Assembly (NCBI GenBank): GCA_964587655.1
Contig: CAZPMT010000146.1
Location: 1 to 14,043 of the forward strand
DNA: 14,043 nucleotides
Reading direction: 5' to 3'
Source of the DNA: CAZPMT01 sp964587655
Lineage (GTDB): Bacteria > Hydrogenedentota > Hydrogenedentia > Hydrogenedentales > SLHB01
This document shows, piece after piece, positions 6,326 through 13,336 of this stretch. How positions within the stretch are numbered: the stretch's first letter is position 1; the number at the start of each line of letters is the position of its first letter. The notes under the pieces are model-generated. The model saw only the letters and a program-made list of their open reading frames with translations, made no database searches and was not told the origin of the DNA. The translations under genes were made by a program, and so were the position numbers.

Positions 6326-6543
6326 TTGTCTCCCCGCAATTCCGCTATAATCTGGTCCGTGGGCCTGTCGAGCACAAGACAGCCCATGACGGACGCCACG
6401 GGATCGGTCTCCATTACTTTTTCCGCAACCAGTCGGCCGTTCTCTTCGTGAAAATCGATCACCGTTCCAGAGGTGATCCCAAGCCGGTCGCGAAGGTCCT
6501 TTGGAATCGTAACTTGTCCTCGTTCAGCAACAATCGCTTTCAT
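6322..6543 (-). CDS. vapB: VapB-type AbrB/MazE-fold antitoxin
   Basis: This 73-residue protein has a SpoVT/AbrB DNA-binding domain in residues 1-45 (MKAIVAERGQVTIPKDLRDR, then LGITSGTVIDF) and a C-terminal tail (DPVASVMGCL, DRPTDQIIAELRG) that should bind the VapC active site. ATG 6543 is chosen because the AbrB domain starts there and GGAGG lies 8 bases upstream; an extension to 6621 would run through the predicted promoter. Members of this family repress their own promoter, so the repeated GGTAT motifs at 6564-6600 are plausible operator sites. Confidence 0.92.
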   Translation of the reverse strand: MKAIVAERGQVTIPKDLRDRLGITSGTVIDFHEENGRLVAEKVMETDPVASVMGCLVLDRPTDQIIAELRGDK

Positions 6544-6592
6544 CGGAAAGCCCTCCGCTGCTACATACCCAATTGATATGAATCCATACCTA

Positions 6593-6621
6593 ATTATACC
6601 GAAACAAGCCCTCTCATTCAA
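6593..6621 (-). promoter_or_regulatory. Predicted sigma-70 promoter of vapBC (may also serve mvhD-flxCBA)
   Basis: On the minus strand TTGAAT (6616-6621) is followed after exactly 17 bases by a perfect TATAAT (6593-6598). Transcription would start near 6585, about 40 bases before the vapB ATG. The surrounding 95 bases between hdrA and vapB are clearly AT-richer than the genes. GGTAT occurs at the -10 region and twice more downstream, a layout suited to autoregulation by VapB. Confidence 0.72.
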
Positions 6622-6639
6622 GGGACCGTGGAGACATAC

Positions 6640-8640
6640 TCATATGAGATTCCTAACCATTTCGTAGATTTGCTGTTCGCTGAACCCTTCCAGGTCCGCG
6701 CTCTTCGACGGGCATACGGCCACGCACGTGCCGCAGCCCATGCACAAGCCGGGATTCACGCGTGCCGTGTACTTGATCAGATTGCCTTTGCGGTCGCGGA
6801 TCTCCGCCTTGTCGATGGCATTGTACGGGCATGTCCGCACGCACGCGTAGCACGCCGCGCACAACTGCTCGTTGATCTGCGCGACCTCCGGCTCCCGCGT
6901 CAACTCGCTCTTGCTGAACATCACAAGGACCTTGGCCGCCGAGGCCGAGGCCTGCGCCACCGCTTCCGGAATGTCCTTCGGGGCCTGGCACGCGCCACAC
7001 ACGTAGACGCCCGCGGTGTTCGTCTCGACCGGGCGCAACTTCGGGTGCGATTCGGACAGGAAGCCGAACTCGTCGTAGCCGATCTTCAGTTTCTGCGCGA
7101 GTTCGAGCACGCCGTCGGACGGGCGCATCGCCGCCGCGAGGACGACCATGTCCGCCTCGATGGTTACGGGCACGCCGGCCAGCGTGTCCGCGCCGCGCAC
7201 GATCAGCTTGCCGTTCTCCTCGGTAATCTTCGAGACGCGGCCCCGGTGGTATTGCGCGCCGTCCTGTTCGATTGCGCGGCGCACGAACTCCTCGTAGTTC
7301 TTGCCGCCCGCGCGAATATCCATGTAAAAGACGTGCGCCGTCCCCTCGTGCACCTTGTGCTTGTAGAGCATCGTGTGCTTGGCGGTGTACATGCAGCAAA
7401 TCTTCGAGCAGTAAGAGATGCCCTTAGCGCAGTCGCGGGAACCCACGCACGAGATGAAGACGATGTTCTTAGGCGTCTCGCCGTCGGAGGGGCGTTTGAT
7501 CTCGCCGCCCGTGGGGCCCGACGCGGAGACCAGCCGCTCGAACTGGAGCGAGTTGATGACGTCCTTGTATAGCCCGTAGCCGTACTCGCCGTAACCCGAG
7601 TACTTGGCGTTCTTCTGGTCCTTGGCGATGTCGTAGAGCTGATAGCCGGTGGCCACAATGACGGCGCCGACCTCTTCCTCGACCAGCCGGTCTTCATCAT
7701 CGAAGTTGATCGCGCCCGCCTGGCATTTCTTCTTGCATGTGCCGCAGGCATCGCGGATGAAATGGAGACACGCGTCACGATCTATTACCGGCCTTGCGGG
7801 CACGGCTTGTGGAAAGGGCATATAGATCGCTTTGCGCGGCGCGAGGCCGTAGTCGAACTCGCTCAACTTGCGCTTCGACGGGCACTTGGTCCAGCAATCG
7901 CCGCAGCCCGTGCACTTGTCCATGTCGATGTAACGCGCCTTCTTGCGCACCTTCACCTTGAAGTTGCCGACGTAGCCCTCGACCGACTCGACTTCCGAGT
8001 AGCTGTGTAGCCTGATGTTCGGGTGCTGCCCGACCTCGACCATGCGCGGCGTCAGGATGCATTGCGAGCAGTCCAGCGTCGGGAACGTCTCGGAGAGGCC
8101 GGCCATCTTGCCGCCGACGGAAGGATCGCGTTCGACAAGGACCACCTCGAACCCCGCGTCCGCGATATCGAGCGCCGCCTGGATGCCGGCAACGCCCGCG
8201 CCGATCACCAGCGCGCGTTTCGTCAACGGCACCTTGATCGGGTCGAGCGCCCGGTTCCGCAACACCTTCCCGACCGTCATGCGGATCAGGTCGATCGCTT
8301 TCGCCGTAGCTTCTTCGCGGTTGCGATGGACCCACGAGCACTGCTCGCGGATGTTAGCCATCTCGACGAGATACGGGTTCAGTCCGGCGGCCTTGGCGGC
8401 CGCGCGGAAAGTCTTCAGGTGCATGTGCGGCGAGCAGGACGCCACAACGACGCCCTGGAGCTTGTCGGCCTTGATCCGATCTCGGATCATCGCCTGCCCG
8501 GGGTCCGAGCACACGTACTTGTAGTTGACGGTGCAACGGACGCCGGGAATCTCGGCTACTTCCTGCGTCGCCCGCTCCACGTCGACCGTGCGTGCGATGT
8601 TCTCACCGCACCAGCAGATAAAAACGCCTATTCTCGCCAT
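6640..8640 (-). CDS. hdrA: HdrA, flavin- and iron-sulfur-containing heterodisulfide reductase subunit A
   Basis: This 666-residue protein has full length for the methanogen-type form. Residues 1-135 are the N-terminal cluster-binding domain (IGVFICWCG with C9 and C11, C44, and ASCSPHMHL at 67-75). A Rossmann FAD motif VIGAGVAGIQAAL lies at 145-157, with LDCSQCILTPRM at 189-200. Inserted ferredoxin motifs are C243-C246-C249-C253 and C291-C299-C302-C306. A further cysteine group at 398-416 (CVGSRDC ... YCSKICC) precedes the second half of the flavin domain. The C-terminal ferredoxin has C594-C597-C600-C604 and C633-C636-C639-C643. In characterised complexes this flavin is the site of electron bifurcation and the ferredoxin domains deliver low-potential electrons. 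It is in the cytoplasm. GGTGA lies shortly before the ATG. Confidence 0.97.
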   Translation of the reverse strand: MARIGVFICWCGENIARTVDVERATQEVAEIPGVRCTVNYKYVCSDPGQAMIRDRIKADKLQGVVVASCSPHMHLKTFRAAAKAAGLNPYLVEMANIREQCSWVHRNREEATAKAIDLIRMTVGKVLRNRALDPIKVPLTKRALVIGAGVAGIQAALDIADAGFEVVLVERDPSVGGKMAGLSETFPTLDCSQCILTPRMVEVGQHPNIRLHSYSEVESVEGYVGNFKVKVRKKARYIDMDKCTGCGDCWTKCPSKRKLSEFDYGLAPRKAIYMPFPQAVPARPVIDRDACLHFIRDACGTCKKKCQAGAINFDDEDRLVEEEVGAVIVATGYQLYDIAKDQKNAKYSGYGEYGYGLYKDVINSLQFERLVSASGPTGGEIKRPSDGETPKNIVFISCVGSRDCAKGISYCSKICCMYTAKHTMLYKHKVHEGTAHVFYMDIRAGGKNYEEFVRRAIEQDGAQYHRGRVSKITEENGKLIVRGADTLAGVPVTIEADMVVLAAAMRPSDGVLELAQKLKIGYDEFGFLSESHPKLRPVETNTAGVYVCGACQAPKDIPEAVAQASASAAKVLVMFSKSELTREPEVAQINEQLCAACYACVRTCPYNAIDKAEIRDRKGNLIKYTARVNPGLCMGCGTCVAVCPSKSADLEGFSEQQIYEMVRNLI

Positions 8641-8697
8641 TAATCACCGTTTCCAGATTCGTTTTTCACCACAAAGCGTACAAACATTAAGATACTG

Positions 8698-8727
8698 CTC
8701 GCATTCGTGCTCGCAATCGTAATCGAG
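8698..8727. repeat. Imperfect hexamer repeat with TCG core
   Basis: Five consecutive hexamers share the form NTCGNN: CTCGCA, TTCGTG, CTCGCA, ATCGTA, ATCGAG. They lie in the 102-base gap between hdrA and the lipoprotein gene. Read on the minus strand this gives CGATTACGAT and TGCGAGCACGA runs. I see no other copy in the window. Whether it is a regulatory element or a simple-repeat insertion cannot be told. Confidence 0.5.
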
Positions 8728-8742
8728 GCACCATTGCCAGTC

Positions 8743-9111
8743 TCACTTCTCTATCCATCTCCTGGCAGCTTCCATTACACGTTCGTGCGTAATATTGCTG
8801 GGAGAAGCAGGCAATGTCGGCGATATCTTCCGCGCCGCCTCGTTGACCGCGAACGCTTCATTCCCTTTTACCCAATAAGAGGCCGGTTCACTCTTCGGTT
8901 CGCTCGCGCCGGGTACTCCCGTGGTGAGTATTACCGCATATCCTTCGTCCAAATGCTCAATCGCAAACTGTGTTTCCTCTCCGTCAGCACGAATGTGTGG
9001 ACCCAGCGTTTGAATCACCTGCCACTCCGCCTTCTCTTCCTGCGACACGAAAAGCCCACAGCCGCCAAGGAATACAACCGAGAGTACAGCGAGAATCGCT
9101 TTCTTTTTCAC
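8743..9111 (-). CDS. Small predicted lipoprotein, unknown function
   Basis: This 122-residue protein begins MKKKAILAVLSVVFLGGCGLF, a lipoprotein signal with a positive n-region, hydrophobic core and lipobox LGGC (modified Cys 18). The mature part is hydrophilic, with Glu/Lys-rich stretches, and ends MEAARRWIEK. Gly at +2 suggests outer-membrane sorting if the host has an outer membrane. The start is GTG 9111 behind an excellent AAGGAGG site 7 bases upstream. It sits between hdrB (19 bases) and hdrA (102 bases) although its neighbours are cytoplasmic redox proteins, and its GC content is visibly lower. I do not recognise the mature domain. It could be a late insertion into the operon or a partner not described for Hdr systems. 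Confidence 0.75.
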   Translation of the reverse strand: MKKKAILAVLSVVFLGGCGLFVSQEEKAEWQVIQTLGPHIRADGEETQFAIEHLDEGYAVILTTGVPGASEPKSEPASYWVKGNEAFAVNEAARKISPTLPASPSNITHERVMEAARRWIEK

Positions 9112-9130
9112 GGGAGTTCCTCCTTTCGCC

Positions 9131-10000
9131 TCACGGCACTGCCGCCGTCGCTTCCTGCGCCTTCACCACGAAATGCTTATCCACCCCCAAATCCTGCTCG
9201 CTCAGCCCTAGCGCCAATCCGACCAGGTCGGAAAGGTAATAGACCATTAGTTGGTGTTTCACGCCGTGGCTCCGCTCGATGTCGCCTTGCTTCATGTCCA
9301 GGTTGACGTGACACATCGGGCACGCCACCACGATGCAGTTCGCGCCGTGCGCCGCCGCATTGCCGAGGATCTTGTTCGAAAGATCGAGCACCGTGGACTC
9401 GTTGGCGATGGTCATGCCCGCGCCGCAGCACTCCGTCGCGTAGTTCCAGCGAACCGCCCTCGCGCCTAGCGCTTCGAGGATGTCTTCCATGGAATGCGGC
9501 TGTTCACAGTCGTCGAACTGAACCGCCTTCGGGGGCCGCGTCAGGAGGCAGCCGTAGTAACAGGCGGCGCTGATGTTTTCGAGGGGGCGCTTCACCACTT
9601 CACGGATGCGGTCCAATCCGACCTTCTGGAACAACTGGATCAGATTGATGACGTCCGTCTTGCCTTCCACTTTCAACTCGACGATCTCGGATACCTGCTT
9701 GCGCAACGCAGCGTCGTCGCACAGTGCGCGGCGCGCCTTCAGCAATTCCATCGAGCACATGGGACACGGGGCCAGGACGTCCTTGAGGCCGTCGCGCTCG
9801 GCGATGCCGAGGTTCCGCGCGGGCAGCGCCAGCGAGAGAAGATGGTTGAGCGAGTGGGCCGCGGTCGCGCCGCAGCAGATCCAGTCGTCCAACTCGTGCA
9901 AATCCACGCCGAGCGATTTCATGCATGCCTGGACGGATTTCTCGTAGTCGTTCGACGAGCCGTGGAGCGCGCAACCCGGATAGTAGCCAAACTGCATCAT
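9131..10000 (-). CDS. hdrB: HdrB, disulfide-reducing subunit with two non-cubane 4Fe-4S sites
   Basis: This 289-residue protein is two CCG domains in tandem. In the first, C10, C42-C43 and C79-x2-C82 give CX31CCX35CXXC. In the second, C151, C191-C192 and C227-x2-C230 give CX39CCX34CXXC. These are the spacings expected for the two unusual clusters that split a disulfide in methanogen HdrB. The substrate here is unlikely to be CoM-S-S-CoB unless the host makes those cofactors; DsrC-like trisulfide or a small-molecule disulfide are the alternatives. It begins 3 bases after hdrC. ATG 10000 or the adjacent ATG 9997 could start it. Confidence 0.95.
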   Translation of the reverse strand: MMQFGYYPGCALHGSSNDYEKSVQACMKSLGVDLHELDDWICCGATAAHSLNHLLSLALPARNLGIAERDGLKDVLAPCPMCSMELLKARRALCDDAALRKQVSEIVELKVEGKTDVINLIQLFQKVGLDRIREVVKRPLENISAACYYGCLLTRPPKAVQFDDCEQPHSMEDILEALGARAVRWNYATECCGAGMTIANESTVLDLSNKILGNAAAHGANCIVVACPMCHVNLDMKQGDIERSHGVKHQLMVYYLSDLVGLALGLSEQDLGVDKHFVVKAQEATAAVP

Positions 10001-10003
10001 CGG

Positions 10004-10615
10004 CTAAGCCTCTTTCGCCGCGGTTTGCGTCTGCGCCGCGTCGTGCTTTGTGCAGCGGTCGAAGATGCGCCGGACCACGCCGCGGTCCTTGACCTTCTCC
10101 CCGGCCAAATGGAATTTGCTCCGCTGCATCAGCTTAGGCGCCAGGAAGGCGTCCTTGAGAAGCAGCGGCACGTTGAAATCCTTCATGAACGCGACCGTCT
10201 TGAACTGCCCGATCAGTTCGACCTCATTCACGCGTCCATTCTTTCGGATGTTGTCCAGAAAAGCCTTCTGGAAAAGATAGACCCGGCGCTGCTCCGGCGG
10301 CACGACGCCGTTTTCGACTGCCATCTGGCGGACGCCGTCCAGGATGCCCGCGCAATCCACCGACTGCGGGCAGCGGGCCGTGCAGGTCTGGCACGAGACG
10401 CAATACCAGACGGCGAGACATCGCGTGGCGCGGTCCAATTCGCCCAGTTGGACGAGGCGGACGACCTGGTTCGGCATCACGTCCATCCGCTCCGCCATTG
10501 GGCAGCCGGCCGTGCACTTGCCGCACTGGTAGCAATTCTGCACGTCACAGTTTGTCAAGAGGCGACAAACTGTGGTTTCCGCAAACAAACCTGATGAAGG
10601 GCTCTTATGTTCCAT
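10004..10615 (-). CDS. hdrC: HdrC, 4Fe-4S electron-transfer subunit of heterodisulfide reductase
   Basis: This 203-residue protein has two ferredoxin-type motifs, C28-C31-C34-C38 (CYQCGKCTAGCP) and C72-C75-C78-C82 (CVSCQTCTARCP), followed by a helical C-terminal half. It carries electrons from HdrA to HdrB in the cytoplasm. It is the first gene of the minus-strand operon. The start ATG 10615 gives an N-terminus EHKSPSSGLF that fits the family, although no strong ribosome site is visible before it. An 11-base perfect inverted repeat lies 41-69 bases into the coding sequence. Soluble HdrC has no membrane helices, and none are seen here. Confidence 0.94.
   Translation of the reverse strand: MEHKSPSSGLFAETTVCRLLTNCDVQNCYQCGKCTAGCPMAERMDVMPNQVVRLVQLGELDRATRCLAVWYCVSCQTCTARCPQSVDCAGILDGVRQMAVENGVVPPEQRRVYLFQKAFLDNIRKNGRVNEVELIGQFKTVAFMKDFNVPLLLKDAFLAPKLMQRSKFHLAGEKVKDRGVVRRIFDRCTKHDAAQTQTAAKEA
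10546..10574. repeat. Perfect 11-base inverted repeat inside the start of hdrC
   Basis: CACAGTTTGTC (10546-10556) and GACAAACTGTG (10564-10574) are perfect arms around a 7-base loop. In the hdrC message this forms a hairpin about 41 bases after the start codon. It could affect early elongation or mark a protein-binding site. In the coding frame it corresponds to residues TTVCRLLTNC, a poorly conserved part of HdrC. Confidence 0.75.
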
Positions 10616-10995
10616 AAGAAAAAGACTGCCTCATTGGTTATTTGGGGCGTTTTCGGCAAGCGAACGCCTGAGGGACCTCAGACGGAATGGCCGCAAACTT
10701 CAATAACCTCATGCCAAGTGCGCAAAGGAATGTTACCAAAGCGCGCGGGAGAGTGCAAGCGCGGAACACCTCGCCTGATTTGCATGTAAGAGCAAACCGA
10801 GCATCTTTCGGCATTCGCGCGGTTCCGTGGCCGCGGCGTCCTCGCCGCGTTTCGGCGGAAGCACCCTGCGTCAAGCGCCTCTTGACGAAAACGCGGCGAG
10901 GACGCCGCGGCCACGGAACCAATCGCCCGGGTTCTTCGGTACGCTCTCGCAATCGTCCGTCCGGATCGGGTACCATTACACCACCTGTCCAGGAT
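10616..10995. other. Gene-free divergent spacer of about 380 bases
   Basis: This stretch separates hdrC (minus) from the TPR gene (plus). It should contain the promoter of the redox operon and one for the plus-strand genes, but I find no pair of boxes I would defend. A short dyad CTGAGG-GA-CCTCAG lies at 10668-10681, about 55 bases before the hdrC start. The long palindrome at 10821-10920 fills most of the rest. The plus frame stays open through here, but its translation is Arg/Pro-rich palindrome sequence and is not taken as coding. Confidence 0.6.
10821..10920. repeat. Long palindromic element, perfect 32-base arms (REP/MITE-like)
   Basis: The left arm 10821-10852 begins GGTTCCGTGGCCGCGG and ends CGCCGCGTTT. 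The right arm 10889-10920 is its exact reverse complement. The 36-base loop (10853-10888) holds a second, smaller dyad, CGTCAAG-CGCCT-CTTGACG (10869-10887). The element is extremely GC-rich and would form a very stable cruciform or RNA hairpin. There is no transposase. It is probably a non-autonomous interspersed repeat in this genome and may insulate the two divergent transcripts. Confidence 0.9.
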
Positions 10996-11544
10996 ATGAA
11001 GCGCGTATCCGGCGGAGTTTCCTCACGTTTTTCCGCACAAGGGAGCATTGACGAAGCGTTGAGCAACTACTACTTAGGGCTGGCCCTCTTGATCGCGATC
11101 CTGTTCGCAAGGTTCGCCGTGGCGCGTTGGCGGCGCGTGCGATTCCAGCGCCGTTGGATGCGGGCCCAGGAAGCTATCCGCGACGGCAAGTGGGTGGCCG
11201 CCGAGGCGGCATTGCGGGACTGTGTTCGGATGGTCCCCATCGCCGGGCCCGTGCACCGGATGATGGGCGTCGTATTGGCCCGCCGCGGCAAGCTTACCGA
11301 AGCCGAGGAGCGACTCCGTTTCGGCGCTGAACTCGAGCCGAGGAATCCCGCCGGTTTCATGGAACTGGGTTTCTTCCTTACGGCCCGTTTTCCGGAACGC
11401 GACGAGGACGCCGTCAACGCGTTTGCCAAGGCCATCGAGCATGCCCCAGATCTCCGGGAAGCGCTTTCCAACGAACCCCGCCTTGAACCCCTCCGGCGCA
11501 ACGAACGGTTCCGAAAACTCCTCGAAGCGCGATTGGAGCGTTGA
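10996..11544 (+). CDS. Membrane-anchored TPR protein (about 182 aa)
   Basis: One predicted transmembrane helix (YYLGLALLIAILFARFAVA, about residues 25-43) is followed by a basic stretch (RWRRVRFQRRW) and a helical-repeat region. The repeats read as TPR units at about 55-82 (AQEAIRDGKWVAAEAALRDC), 86-115 (MMGVVLARRGKLTEAEERLR, AELEPRNP) and 120-150 (ELGFFLTARF ... NAFAKAIEHAP). The basic flank suggests that the TPR part faces the cytoplasm. The start is uncertain: ATG 10996 has no clear ribosome site, and TTG 11059, giving SNYYLGLALL at the N-terminus, is a credible alternative. It ends 3 bases before proS and is likely cotranscribed with it. Partner unknown. Confidence 0.72.
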   Translation: MKRVSGGVSSRFSAQGSIDEALSNYYLGLALLIAILFARFAVARWRRVRFQRRWMRAQEAIRDGKWVAAEAALRDCVRMVPIAGPVHRMMGVVLARRGKLTEAEERLRFGAELEPRNPAGFMELGFFLTARFPERDEDAVNAFAKAIEHAPDLREALSNEPRLEPLRRNERFRKLLEARLER

Positions 11545-11547
11545 GAA

Positions 11548-13266
11548 ATGAGACTCAGCCAGTTGTTAGGAACCCGGTACAAGGAGCGGCCCGCAGAGGC
11601 CGTGCTGGAGAGTCACGCATTTCTGTTGCGCGGCGGGTATGCGCGGCAGGTGGCGAACGGGATCTATTCGCTCTTGCCGCCGGGCTTGCGCGTGATGCGC
11701 AAGATCGAACGAATCGTGCGCGAGGAGATGGATCGGATCGGCGGGCAGGAGGTGCTCATGCCCGTCGTCCTTCCCAGGGATCTTTGGGACGAGTCCGGAA
11801 GATATGAATCGGTGGGATCGGAGCTTGTTCGGTTCACCGACCGGGCGGAACACGGCATGGTCCTCGCAATGACGCACGAGGAAGCAGTCGTGGCGCTGTG
11901 CCGGAACGAGATCAAGAGCCACGTCCAGTTGCCCTTCATGGTCTATCAGATCCAGACCAAGTTCCGCGATGAGCCACGCTCACGCGGCGGGCTGATCCGG
12001 GTCCGTGAGTTCACCATGAAGGACGCGTATTCGTTTCACGCCGCACCCGAAGACCTGGAGCGTTTCTATCGTCTATGTTACGAGGCGTACGCCCGCATCT
12101 TCGCTCGCGTCGGACTGCCGGAAGTCGTTGCCGTCGAATCGGACACCGGCATGATGGGCGGCGACGTCGCCCACGAATTCGAACTGTTGTGCGACGCTGG
12201 AGAAGACACCATCGCGGTGTGCGATTCTTGTTCGTATCGCGCGAACCTCGATGTGGCGCGTGGGCGTTTCCGCGCATACCCGGGCTCGCCCCTGCCGTTG
12301 GAGAAGGTCCACACGCCCGGGATGAAGACCATCAACGAAGTGGCCGGGTTCCTTGGCGTCGAGCCGCGGCAGACCGCGAAGGTGGTGTTCTACGAGTCCG
12401 ACTTCGAGGGAAGACTCGTCCTGCTGCTGATCCGCGGCGACCTCGAAGCTAATGAGGCCAAGGTGGCCAAGATTATCCGGACGATACCCGTTCCCGCCTG
12501 CGAGGCGAAAATCGCCTCCGGCGGCGCCGTCGCGGGTTTCGCCACCGCGATGGGACTGGATACGAGCCGGTGCCGGATCATCGTCGACGAGACCGTCGCG
12601 CAATCGAACAACCTGGTCTGCGGCGCGAACGAGATCGACTACCACTACAGGAACTTCAACCTCAATCGCGACCTGCCCGGCGCAATACCCGTTGACGTTG
12701 CGGTCGCGACTGACGGTTCCGGATGCCCGAACTGCGGAGACCCCCTGCATTTGCAGAGGGGCATCGAAGTGGGCAACATCTTTCAACTGGGCACGAAGTA
12801 CACCGCGTCGATGAACATGGCGTTCACGGATGCGGGCGGAAAATCGTGCTTGCCGCTCATGGGCTGCTACGGCATCGGCATCGGACGGCTCATGAGTTCC
12901 GTCATGGAAGTACGCCGCGATCAGTACGGCCCGAAATGGCCGATGTCCATCGCGCCGTGGCACGTTCACCTGAACGCGCTCAAGCGCGGAGTCCCTGCGG
13001 TGCGCGACTTCGCCGAAGATCTGTACGGACGACTCCAATCGGCCGGCGTGGAAGTGTTGTACGATGATCGCGACGCGACGCCGGGCGTGCAATTCGCTGA
13101 CGCCGATCTCCTCGGCGTTCCGATTCGACTGATCGTGAGCGAGCGGAACCTTTCCGCCCGTGTCGTCGAGTATAAACGGCGCGACAGCGGCGAAGCCGGC
13201 AATCTGCCGCCGGACGAAGTGTTGGGAACCGTGCAGGCCTGGATCTCCGCCACGCTCGGCGTCTGA
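11548..13266 (+). CDS. proS: Prolyl-tRNA synthetase, bacterial type with editing domain
   Basis: This 572-residue enzyme charges tRNA-Pro with proline in the cytoplasm. Class II motifs are present: motif 1 around 50-75 (MRKIERIVREEM ... EVLMPVV), the TH-EEA signature at 109-113, motif 2 with FRDEPRSRGGLIRVREF (139-155), and motif 3 with GCYGIGIGRLMSS (439-451). The YbaK-type editing insertion occupies about 230-390 (NEVAGFLGVEPRQTAKVV, LIRGDLEANEAK). It is flanked by CDSC (225-228) and CPNC (393-396), a possible metal site. The anticodon-binding domain begins at PWHVHLNAL (470-478) and includes VLYDDRDATPGVQFADADLLG. Length and order are standard. GGAG lies 9 bases before the ATG. Confidence 0.98.
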   Translation: MRLSQLLGTRYKERPAEAVLESHAFLLRGGYARQVANGIYSLLPPGLRVMRKIERIVREEMDRIGGQEVLMPVVLPRDLWDESGRYESVGSELVRFTDRAEHGMVLAMTHEEAVVALCRNEIKSHVQLPFMVYQIQTKFRDEPRSRGGLIRVREFTMKDAYSFHAAPEDLERFYRLCYEAYARIFARVGLPEVVAVESDTGMMGGDVAHEFELLCDAGEDTIAVCDSCSYRANLDVARGRFRAYPGSPLPLEKVHTPGMKTINEVAGFLGVEPRQTAKVVFYESDFEGRLVLLLIRGDLEANEAKVAKIIRTIPVPACEAKIASGGAVAGFATAMGLDTSRCRIIVDETVAQSNNLVCGANEIDYHYRNFNLNRDLPGAIPVDVAVATDGSGCPNCGDPLHLQRGIEVGNIFQLGTKYTASMNMAFTDAGGKSCLPLMGCYGIGIGRLMSSVMEVRRDQYGPKWPMSIAPWHVHLNALKRGVPAVRDFAEDLYGRLQSAGVEVLYDDRDATPGVQFADADLLGVPIRLIVSERNLSARVVEYKRRDSGEAGNLPPDEVLGTVQAWISATLGV

Positions 13267-13336
13267 CTCGCCTGAAACGCGTGATTGCGTGTAGAATACC
13301 GACAGGTTGATACTCTCGATTTGGGAGGGGATGGGC

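Noticed and set aside
6544..6621. Longer vapB starting at 6621
   Set aside because: The extension would begin on the predicted -35 box and pass through the -10; the AbrB domain and the GGAGG site both point to ATG 6543.
6628..7572. Long plus-strand open frame opposite hdrA (314 residues)
   Set aside because: It is Ala/Arg/His/Val-rich antisense of a strongly supported HdrA; it reflects GC-rich codon positions, not a gene.
10687..10995. Plus-strand open frame upstream of the TPR gene, adding about 100 residues at its N-terminus
   Set aside because: It runs through the long palindrome and gives Arg/Pro/Gly-rich sequence (PWPRRPRRV, RRGRRGHGT) with no domain; no ribosome site supports the upstream ATG.
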